Shown piece by piece: positions 19,083 to 26,906 of a stretch of DNA of 27,948 bases. The translations under genes were made by a program, and so were the position numbers. The number at the start of each line of letters is the position of its first letter. Within the stretch, counting starts at the first letter, position 1. The notes below the pieces were generated by a model. That model saw only the letters and a program-made list of their open reading frames with translations, ran no database searches and had not been told where the DNA came from. The DNA comes from Cladosporium sp. IMV 00045 (taxonomy: Eukaryota > Ascomycota > Dothideomycetes > Cladosporiales > Cladosporiaceae): assembly GCA_001931905.2 (NCBI GenBank), contig MSJI02000353.1, positions 1 to 27,948 of the forward strand, read 5' to 3'.

Positions 19083-19971
19083 TCAGATCTTGCGAAAGTC
19101 AGAGAGTACGGGATAGATAAGGTCGAAGGCCTCGTAGATTTCCTTGCGGACCTTGGTACCAGTCAAAACGTTTTTTCCGGAGACGAAAATGAGAAGCACG
19201 ACTTTGGGTCTCATCATGCGATAGATGAGACCAGGGAACAGTTCCGGTTCGTAGGAGCTGAACATATGGTGGCGGCTGGCCAGACCCTCAAGACGAATTG
19301 GAAACTTGATGTCGCAAGACCCAACGATGTTCTGAATCTTGAACTCGGTGAATGTAGCGTTGAAGCCCAGCTTTTGACAAACACGCGCGTACTTGCGACT
19401 TGCAAGCTTGACGTCGTCTTCAGACTTGGCGCCAGTGACAACCATCCTCCCAGAGGCGAAAATGAGCGCCGTCGTTTTGGGTTCACGGATACGTATGACC
19501 ACTGCTGCGAAACGCTTGGGAGAGATGTTAACTGGAAGTCGCCAGTTCAAAGGTGTGCCCTCACTTTTGGGTTGTATTCTGCGTTACGAGCGTGCAGTGC
19601 GATGGTTTTCAAGTCGAGACGGCAGTCAAGGTTGACCGTGGCGACTACATTTCTTAAGAGATTGTCAACATTACTAGTCCTCAAAGTTAATCGATACTTG
19701 GATTCGATACTTGCTGTAGCATCGGAACAGTACCACTGACACCCTGGGTGGTGCCATGCACTGGACCAGAAGGGGCCGAAGTCGCCGTGGAGCCTTGCAG
19801 CTCTTGGAAGTCATTGGCTCTCGCCAGCTCCGAGTACGCGACGCCGCCGCCGGCCATCGTGCTCTGTGGTCGTCCATACTGGCTGGATAAAGACGGCGCA
19901 GATGGACTTGCGGCTGATGTTGGTTCTGTCGCAGCGCGAGAAAAGAGAGAGCCGTGTGAGGAAGCCTCCAT
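19083..19971 (-). CDS. TATA-box-binding protein (TBP), 3 exons, 258 aa
   Basis: Exons 19971-19715, 19652-19565 and 19514-19083 join to a 258-aa protein. TBP is the DNA-bending general factor used by all three nuclear RNA polymerases. Residues 1-80 form a Ser/Ala-rich variable N-terminus. The two-repeat saddle core follows: [89 protein letters not shown]. Intron 2 (19515-19564, GTGAGG...CCCAAG) splits NAEYNPK/RFAAV. Intron 1 (19653-19714) only restores the frame if spliced as GC-AG (GCAAGT...TTAAG), giving LQ/NVVATV. Compared with the fungal consensus I recall, the core has unusual changes (VC for II before [17 protein letters not shown] for KIVLTGAKVREE), so it is either a divergent orthologue or a second TBP. 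Met at 19971 is chosen because upstream codons look like leader. Confidence 0.92.
19653..19714 (-). other. GC-AG intron in the TBP gene
   Basis: The donor is GCAAGT after CTACA and the acceptor is TTAAG before AAATGTAGTC. Every GT donor nearby gives the wrong phase with any usable AG, whereas GC-AG splicing yields L-Q-N-V-V-A-T, the expected TBP sequence. GC-AG is the known minor class of U2-type introns, and GCAAGT is its consensus donor. Length is 62 bp. Confidence 0.85.
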
Positions 19972-20099
19972 GGCCTGTTGTGCGACCGGCAAAAGAGATG
20001 AAAGGACCGAGGAAAGTGTTTGAAGTGAAGGAGCCCAAAGTCGCCGAGGTGATGAAACGTGTGCCCTGTAGAAAAGTCTAATATGTAAGGACGATACAG

Positions 20100-20111
20100 T
20101 ACAGTACTGTA
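20100..20111. promoter_or_regulatory. 12-bp perfect palindrome in the TBP upstream region
   Basis: TACAGTACTGTA is self-complementary and extends a partial direct repeat (acagtacagt) on its left. On the minus strand it lies about 130 bp upstream of the TBP ATG, and a TATAATT-like sequence (attata at 20115-20119 on the + strand) is next to it. It sits in the short 175-bp promoter left between the TBP start and the neighbouring transposon. Function is inferred only from position and symmetry. Confidence 0.3.
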
Positions 20112-20148
20112 GAATTATACTCTGAGCGCCGTCCATAGTCCCGCGCTA

Positions 20149-20189
20149 GAAGTCTGCCCCACCGTGTGCACAGACCCGCCGCGTGCTCA
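20149..20189 (+). repeat. Left 41-bp TIR of the degenerate pogo element
   Basis: Starts gaagtctgccccaccgtgtg after TA and pairs with 22200-22240. The motifs gtgcac and gtgctc inside it start 17 bp apart, at the same offsets as in the intact element's TIR. Confidence 0.9.
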
Positions 20190-20209
20190 CGCGACGCGGC
20201 GGTCAACAC

Positions 20210-22081
20210 ATGGCTTTATCATCATATATCTCCATCACCCGGTCGGCTATGGATGCAGCGATTATAGAACTGAGATCTTCAAGTACGCCTTATGTGGCGG
20301 CGATAGCCAGAAAGTACGGACTAGTTACGTCAACGCTCAGAAGACGCTGGAATGGCACGACCAATAGTAGAGACCAAGCTATTGAAGACTCGAGATTTCT
20401 CAACAGTCACCAAGAGCAGCAACTATTGTCACATATCAAACAACTTTGTGACAGGTGTCTTCCTCCCACACCAGCGATTATGGCTAATATCGCCGCTCAG
20501 CTTAGAGGAAAAGCCCCTGGACATAACTGGTGTTCGAGATTCGTGCAGCGATACAAGTCGAAACTAGATTCGAGATATCTCGACACTTTGGACTTGAATA
20601 GGCACGAGGCTGACTCTGCGGCATCTTTCGAGAGATACTTTTCGATTGTAGGTAAGAAGATGGAAGAATATAATATACTGCCGGAGAACACTTACAACAT
20701 GGACGAGAAGGGCTTTCTTCTCGGAAGGATCACTAAGGCCAAAAGAGTCTTTCCAAAAGACCTTAAAGCGTCTGGAAAGCTTCTTGCAGATGGCCAAGAT
20801 GGATCTAGGGAGTGGATCACGGTCGTGGCTACGATCTGTGGCGATGGGACGACTTACCTCTTCTTCTGATTTACGAAAGTACCTCTGGCTCGATTCAAGA
20901 TTCTTGGGTGCAAGACTTCGATTCCAATGAACACGACGCTTGGTTCACGTCATCTCCTAGTGGCTGGACTTCTGATGAGATTGGTTTCAAGTGGCTCGAG
21001 AGAAAGCGAGAAGGCAATGGAGGCTCTTATTCGTCGACGGCCACGGGTCTCACGTTACTCTGAAGTTCCTTGAATGGGCACAAGCGCACAAGATACTGGT
21101 AGCTGTGTATCCTCCCCACTCCACATATAGACTACAACCTCTGGATGTCGGCTGCTTTGCTCCTCTCGCCACATACTACAGCCAGCTTCTGGAACAGCAG
21201 ACCAGGCTCTCGGAAGGCTAGACGCGGATGGCGAAGAGGGATTTCTTCAGGTGCTTCTATCCAGCGTGGCAAGAAGCGTTCACTGCGAAGAATGTGAGCT
21301 CAAGCTGGTGCAAGACTGGTCTGTTTCCTTTCAATCCCGGTTTAGTGCTCAACAAGCTTCGACCACGGAACTAGAAGGAACCGACATCCAGAGGCTCATC
21401 GAGCAGTTTTCTGTTTGCTGGGGCTCCCCTTCCGGTATGAGAAAGCTTAGAGCCATCATCAACAAGACAGTAAACCAGAAGACCAAGAAAATGATCAAAA
21501 GGCTTAGCGACGACCTCCAGACCAGCAGGGCAGAGGCTACTCTCGAAAGGCTTGGAAGACAGAAGGCAATCGAGGCTCTCAGGCACGAGAAAAAGAAGCG
21601 CAAGCGTGGCAGAAAGTTGATGGAGCAATTCAGGGCCGAAGAAGGCTCCCGGGCGATCCTCTTCAGTCCCAATAAGGTGAGAGCGGCTCTCGGACTTCAA
21701 GAGCAGAGGGAGCAAGAAAAGGCGCAAGAGAAAACGGACAAAGAGACTAGAGCGCAAGAGAGAGCCTTGGCGAAGGATCAGAAGCAGCAAGAGGTTCAGA
21801 GAAGGCGTGATGAGAGAGCTATGGCTCGAACTGCTCGCAATGCGGCCGAGGCTTCGGAGAAAGCTCAAAGGACTGCAGAAAAAGAGGCAAGAAGGGCTCG
21901 AAAACAGGCCGAAGTCGAAGCCAAAGCCTTCAATAAAGGCCAAAGAAGAACGTCCAAGAAGAAAGAGGCGCCTCCAGAGCCCTCTCCCAACAAGAACACC
22001 CCGAAAGCTCGAGGGGCTCCAACACAGCCGAGGTCAAGGTCGGGGAGGGTAATTCAGACACCAGCTCGGTTGTTGACTTGA
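20210..22081 (+). pseudogene. Pogo-class transposase pseudogene
   Basis: The order matches the intact relative: helix-turn-helix region (YVAAIARKYGLVTSTLRRRW), second HTH, first catalytic Asp in YNMDEKGFLLGR, second in LLFVDGHGSHVTL, third in RLQPLDVGCFAPL, then a Lys/Glu-rich tail ending GRVIQTPARLLT. All three Asp codons remain but the frame is broken: one base is missing near 20852, about 25 bp are missing at about 21000-21020 relative to the intact copy, a TAG lies at 21219-21221 where Leu is expected, and another frame change falls near 21350. The 276-codon tail frame from 21251 is still open. The damage is mostly indels, not the C-to-T pattern of RIP. The element could only move if transposase is supplied in trans. 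Confidence 0.85.
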
Positions 22082-22199
22082 TAATTACATATGATATCGT
22101 CAGTATCTTTTCAAACATCGTGTATCAATTTTGTAGTAATTGCGATTGGTGTGGTCAAGAAATTGGGGAAATGATACGTTCAGCATGCCATTGGAAATC

Positions 22200-22240
22200 T
22201 GAGCACACTGTGGGTCTGTGCACACGGTGGGGCAGACTTC
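22200..22240 (-). repeat. Right 41-bp TIR of the degenerate pogo element
   Basis: Inverted partner of 20149-20189. TA follows at 22241-22242. Confidence 0.9.
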
Positions 22241-22242
22241 TA

Positions 22243-22755
22243 AGCGCCGAGCTATCTCGGGTAATTGCCGCCGCGCTAACGAGTAGTCATTCAATTGGCT
22301 AGTCACGCAATAGCCAACACATGTGTTGGGTCGTGTTGTCTCCAAAGGAAAAGATGGCGCTTCAATGACCACACGTCTTGTTTTCGATCAGTCCGCACCA
22401 ATTTTGTGCCATAGCTCAGCCACCGTAGCAGTGCGAATCTCACGATGGAGCACATGCTTTACAGTCAGCGCTCACCGCTGCTTCAAATCGCATCGGGTCT
22501 CTTGGGGTTGTGTGGAGACACCAACGAGGGTCGAGGGTTCGTCGACACAGAGCGGCGCTTCAAGCCTTAAGAACATTGGCGCTGTTGCCGCCGCATGCAC
22601 CGCAGTTCAGCGCCTGACGCATCGACGTTTTAGCGATGGCCCAGGTGTGGACGTTCTCCCGCACACAGCTCCCATGATATGCCTGATGCACTTGTCCCCG
22701 AACAAGACACTCGCGTGCTTCAACTTTTCTGTGGCCCGGTTCTTACCATAACACC
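22243..22755. other. Intergenic region right of the degenerate transposon
   Basis: Frames here are short or show chance composition. It presumably contains the promoter of the ORF at 22756. Nothing else was recognised. Confidence 0.4.
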
Positions 22756-23502
22756 ATGTCCTCGCGAAAACGCGCATCACCGAGTCCATACCCCGGCGTA
22801 CTCCCCGACTGGATCAAGAGGCGGAAGTCCAAACCACCCACGCTATCCACAAACCTCGAAGAAGTGCATGCAATCGTCGTTACTTTTCAAGAGCCAGCCG
22901 TAAGAAATGAGGTTGGATCGATCCGGATAGAGTGTCTGGAGCGTGCCGGGATAATTGCGATGTACAACGGATCGACCATTCCGTTGAAGCATGGTGACTC
23001 TTTCGTGTCGAGAAACGAAGTCGAATCTTTCGAAGTGATGGTGGGGACACGCACGCTCACCTACGACTGGCCGACACGGTTTCGGCACGGCTCCAGCAGT
23101 CCAGAATACTCCACAACTCATTGTTTGAGCAACCCGGTTCAGGTATACGAGACGAGCACAGCCCCCACGACTGCTGCGACGTTGCAAAGCCAGTCCACCT
23201 CTGATCAAGAGTCTGGCGAATTTGGTCTTGAGAACGTTCCCCCGCCGTCTCCTATCGGTGACCCTGGTTCTGCTTCTGGAACGAACTCGCCGGGTCATGA
23301 TGGGGGCTCGGTCCTTTCGCACGGACAAGTCTCAACGCCGAATCTGTTGCGACGGAGCAGTTACCGTGAAATCTGCGGCCAGAATTCGAACGACCGCCTG
23401 ATCTGGGGAACGACTGATATGGTCGGAGATTGGAATGGGACCCAGCCCAGGTCGGATATATCCAGGTTTCGCAGAATCGGTTCAAGGCGAAGGTCTATTT
23501 AA
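22756..23502 (+). CDS. Hypothetical protein, 248 aa
   Basis: A single frame with a good start context (acaccATGtcc). The N-terminus is basic (MSSRKRASPSP, WIKRRKSKPP) and could hold a nuclear localisation signal. Residues 35-115 look beta-rich (VHAIVVTFQEPAV, GSIRIECLERAGIIAMYNGS, IPLKHGDSFV, FEVMVGTRTLTYDW). The alternation of strands and the 'GST-x-PL-x-HGD' turn faintly recall the end of an FHA domain, but I do not claim it. The remainder is Ser/Pro/Thr-rich and probably disordered. No introns are needed. It may be lineage-specific. Confidence 0.45.
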   Translation: MSSRKRASPSPYPGVLPDWIKRRKSKPPTLSTNLEEVHAIVVTFQEPAVRNEVGSIRIECLERAGIIAMYNGSTIPLKHGDSFVSRNEVESFEVMVGTRTLTYDWPTRFRHGSSSPEYSTTHCLSNPVQVYETSTAPTTAATLQSQSTSDQESGEFGLENVPPPSPIGDPGSASGTNSPGHDGGSVLSHGQVSTPNLLRRSSYREICGQNSNDRLIWGTTDMVGDWNGTQPRSDISRFRRIGSRRRSI

Positions 23503-23597
23503 TCTGGCGTTATATAAAAGATTGCATCTCGACATCCATCGCTACTGTACTAGCAATTGCTTGTATTGCATAGAATATTCGCCCGACGGTCTAACAG

Positions 23598-23858
23598 GTC
23601 ATACGGATCAATGGCCAGAGCATCAAAAATACTGCTTCCCGACCTGAAGCATTTCCGTCGTCGCTGCGCCGTAGGCTCGAGTCACATACCATCGAAGTCT
23701 CTCAAGACATAGCCAATTCACAACAAACTACTAACGAGCCATGCCCTGAATGCCACCACCCTGAACTCATGTTCACCAAGAAACAAATGAAGGTATTCGT
23801 CGACGAACTCGGCTTCGGCGCCTTGCTGCTCATCGAGACGTCCGGGGACTTCGACTAA
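23598..23858 (+). pseudogene. RPA12-like (RNA polymerase I A12.2) gene fragment
   Basis: After an acceptor-like ctaacag, the frame reads RPEAFPSSLRRRLES, then CPECHHPELMFTKKQMK (to 23792). This resembles the linker ('AFPSALR') and the beginning of the C-terminal zinc ribbon ('CPxCxxPE...QLRSADEG') of Pol I subunit A12.2. The hallmark RSADEG and the second cysteine pair do not follow; the frame drifts into unrelated residues and stops at 23856-23858. The N-terminal zinc ribbon is not found upstream either. An intron at GTATTC (23793) is conceivable, but no continuation fits. Best read as a duplicated, truncated piece; the family call is moderate. Confidence 0.4.
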
Positions 23859-24104
23859 CTCCAACAGCAGATCTCGATCTCGATGTTCGCGTCGTGATCT
23901 TAGCTAATCTATAGAGTCAGGCTTCACGCGAAGGAGGTGATGGAGAGGGTGGACGGTTATTACGATGCTATGGAGGACCATCCCTCTACGCCGCGAAGAA
24001 TTTGAGCCCGCTGTAGCTGGAGCGCACGCCTACCGCGCCTGCTCTCCAGGCGAGCAGTTCGAGTAGCGGGAGCAACAGGACGCTGACGGCGGACCTTAGC
24101 CACC
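23859..24104. other. Short spacer with a possible exon end
   Basis: On the + strand a short stretch (HAKEVMERVDGYYDAMEDHP, ending in TGA at about 24003) looks coding-like after a plausible acceptor (gagtcag). No gene could be assembled from it. Confidence 0.2.
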
Positions 24105-26165
24105 TCACGCGGGATCGTGATGCTCCGGTACAGCATCGTTCATGATTGCTATATATCGCTTGCAGCGAATCGTGCACTCATGGCTCAGCCCCAGCACGGC
24201 CTCCATCTTACCTATGATGCTAGCCCACACATCTTTTGCTACTCCCCATTCCCCTTGTTCCAATCGAATCAAAGCCAGATTGTACGTGTTGATGAGCACA
24301 GACGGATGCTGATGCCCTAACCGGCTGGTACCCTTTCCTATTGCTTCAACCATCAGATCTGCCGCCTCTGCTCTTCTCGAATGACTCTTGCTGCTTTCGG
24401 CCTGACTGCGATACACCATGGCAAGGTTAGACATGGATAAGATGATGTCAGGATGGTTCCCTCCCAGGACTTCTGACCTCAGATCCAAGACCTGCTTGCC
24501 AAGCTCCTCCGCTTTGTCAGAGTGCCCCGTGATCGCGAAGCCCTCAGCAAGATTGGCCATCCAGGCGAGAACAGAGGGATGCTTTTCGCCTAGTAAATGA
24601 CGTTTGTTGGAGAGCTGTCTCGCGATTTTCAGTGCATCATCAATCTTGCCTGTCTCCAGGTACGATGAAGCGAGATTGCCCATCGAAGTGAGTGTACCCG
24701 GATGCTCTGCGCCGAGTCGTTTGACCTTCTCCTCGACTACTTGCAACTCAAGCGCCTCTGCCTCATCGTGCCGTTGTTCGTTGTGATATGCCAAGACCAG
24801 ATTACCGCGAGCGTTGATAGTGTCGGGATGCGTCTTCCCCAAAACCCTATTCATTGCCTCCAACACCGACTCCCCGTGGTGTCGCGCGTCTCCAAATCGA
24901 CCTCGAAGATCAAGAATGTGGGCGAGCTGAGCTCTAGACATAAGCGTATCGGGATGCTCTTTGCCAAACAGCTCCTCTAATGCCTTGGTGACATGTAGTT
25001 GCAGTTGTTCCGCATCTGCGTATCGGCCTTGATTGCAAAAAGTCAATGCCAGATCAGCCGTTCAGGAGAGTGTTTCTGGATGATTTTCCCCAGATATCCG
25101 CTTCCTTATATCAACCAGCTGACGTTGTAGCTTTTCGGATTCGTCATATCGACCTTGTTCTCTGATAGCAACGGCCAAATTTGGCCATGGTCGACAATGT
25201 AACGACGTCATCGACGTCTAATTCTTGCTTCATCAAAGACAGGACCGAAGAGGTAAGTTGCTCTGCTCCATTCCATTTGCCTTGACTGAGATAAAGAGCA
25301 GCCAAGTCAGCTGTGGAAGCAAGTGTATCGCGGTGCTGGTGTCCCAGCATCTTTCTTCTCATGCTCATTTTCTGAATGACCAATGTTTCCGCCTCCTTGT
25401 ATCATCTTTGTTCTGCGAAAATCCGTGCCAGATCAGACATGGACGTAAGCAAGTCTGGATGTCCCGCATCGAGCTTCCTCTTTCTGACTTCCAGCACCTG
25501 GCTCGCTAGGGTTTCGGCTTCGTTATATTGCCCTAGATGTCTTTGCGTGGAAGCTAGTTGAGCCTTGCACGCCAGCGTTTGCGGGCTTTCGTCGCCCAGT
25601 GTTGCTTTCATCTTCTTAAGAGCGTGCGACTGTAGGCGTTCTGCGTCACCATAACGAGCCAGATTCTGGTACGTTGCTGCCAGGTTGATTGAGGATATGA
25701 GCGTGTGGGCATGGTCTTCTCCTAAAACCTCCTCCCTCATCTTCAACACCTGCGACCCAAGACTTTGAGCAAGCTTCCACTGGCCACTGTTTGCCAGTAG
25801 CGCAGACAAGTTGGCCATGCATGTGAGCGTGGCGGGATCTCTGTGCCCGACGGTGCTTTTCATTACCCCCAGTGATTTAGTCAAGGTCGCTATTGCCGCA
25901 TCCCATTCGCCGCGTTGAACATGCTTGTCGGCTTCTTTGGAAAAAAAAAATTTATCGTGCCGTTGGCGCCTATGTTTCTCACAAGGAGCGTGACGGTGTC
26001 TTTGTACGCCCCATCGGCATGTACGGCTTCTGGCTCGGTTCGTGCCGCCGTCCGTGATAGAGCCACGGACACTGGGGAAGCGGTGTTCGTCTGTTCGTCG
26101 GACATTGCGTTGGGCACGTGATTGGCAGCCAATTGTGCTGTATCGCGTGCATAGTCCTGTGCCAT
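24105..26165 (-). pseudogene. Tetratricopeptide-repeat (kinesin-light-chain type) array protein, broken
   Basis: From ATG at 26165 (MAQDYARDTAQL) to the stop at 24105, four reading segments together encode about 14 TPRs of 42 residues. Each has the form LGxxHPDTLxSxxNLAxxYxxxGRYxEAExLxxxVL, with anchors such as EDHAHTL, AGHPDLL, ENHPETL, KHPSVL and QHPSVL. Such arrays mediate protein binding and in fungi often form the sensor end of NLR-like proteins; no NB-ARC or effector domain is visible here. Breaks are a 1-base shift at a run of ten A (25941-25950), a TGA at 25402-25404, a 1-base shift in ccaaatttgg at about 25174-25183, and a TGA at 25062-25064. The last 313 codons (24105-25046) are open. 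Either a decayed paralogue, or partly expressed from the intact 3' segment. Confidence 0.75.
25941..25950. repeat. A10 homopolymer at a frameshift in the TPR gene
   Basis: Ten consecutive A on the + strand (ten T in the coding strand) lie exactly where the N-terminal frame (…NGTINFFF) must shift by one base to reach SKEADKHVQRGEWDAA. Such a run is prone to slippage in replication, transcription and sequencing. Confidence 0.7.
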
Positions 26166-26808
26166 GATGCTGTGACCGTTGGGACAAATTTTGCGAGGCG
26201 GGCGGGGTAACCAAATTATGGTATGGAAGGTGAAGCAAACAGGATGGCTATATGCTTGTACCTAGGAAGGGGTGTTGGGAAGCGCGGTGGGCCTCTCCCA
26301 CGTTATTTACATCCCCGCTAAGCGAGCAGCCGACGGGCGGTTCTGGATTGGCAAAAAACCTTTCGCCAGCTTGCATCAGTGTCGGGGCAACAATTTTTCG
26401 GGAGACTACTTGCTGGCTTGCCTAAGCGCCGGTGCTCATTGACTGAAAGCGTTTCCGGCGAGCGCTTAACGGCTCCTCCAGCCAGTAGGACAAGTAGGCT
26501 GACCGCATTCAAGAGAAGGCGAGAGATCCCATTTGTCGAAATCTTCACCGGCGTGAAGTTGCCACATCAACATTGTATAGTCAAGCGCCACTTACAAATC
26601 ACTCTCATACAATTGCTTCATGCAAGTAGGGAAAGTTGCAGGGAAAGGTGCTTCAAATGAGCAGCTGCAAGGACCAATTATAGACTGTCGAGACTGTCTA
26701 GAGGCGCCGAATCTCCAGACTTTTGGCACTCCTCACGGCAAGCGGGCCCCGCAAAACGCGCGAACCTTCTCCGACATGGGGAAAATGACACAGACCAAAG
26801 TTGGTATA
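26166..26808. other. Intergenic region between the TPR gene and a degraded transposon
   Basis: No frame has recognisable protein character. It may contain the promoter of the TPR gene (26166-26400) and flanks of the element to the right. Confidence 0.4.
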
Positions 26809-26817
26809 CTGTACCCC

Positions 26818-26851
26818 ACAAGCGGGCGCCGCACACAAGCGAGCGCCGCAC
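26818..26851. repeat. Tandem 17-bp repeat at the left end of the degraded Fot1-class element
   Basis: acaagcgggcgccgcac and acaagcgagcgccgcac are adjacent and differ at one position. Placement (9 bp in from the presumed end) equals that in the element at the left edge of the window, although the motif differs. Confidence 0.65.
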
Positions 26852-26906
26852 TTTGCTCCAAAATACACACCCGCCTCTGCCAAGTCGAATAACATAGTAA
26901 CCAAGG

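Larger units (their letters stand above)
20149..22240 (+). mobile_element. Second pogo-class transposon, 2092 bp, degenerate
   Basis: Terminal inverted repeats of 41 bp (20149-20189 and 22200-22240, three mismatches) are flanked by TA at 20147-20148 and 22241-22242. The internal gene is a broken relative of the transposase at 17053-18945. It points the opposite way and lies 176 bp upstream of the TBP start, so its left end forms the outer limit of the TBP promoter. TIR sequence and protein differ enough from the intact element to be a separate subfamily. Confidence 0.9.

Noticed and set aside
21371..21943. 190-codon Leu/Ser-rich frame on the - strand
   Set aside because: Complement of the Lys/Glu-rich transposase tail; hydrophobicity is an artefact of reading AAG/GAG-rich DNA backwards.
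22323..22751. 142-codon frame on the + strand
   Set aside because: Irregular composition with no domain; likely chance in GC-balanced intergenic DNA.
26818..26851. Short tandem repeat considered as a CRISPR-like or satellite array
   Set aside because: Only two units, no spacers, and it lies at a transposon end in a eukaryotic context.
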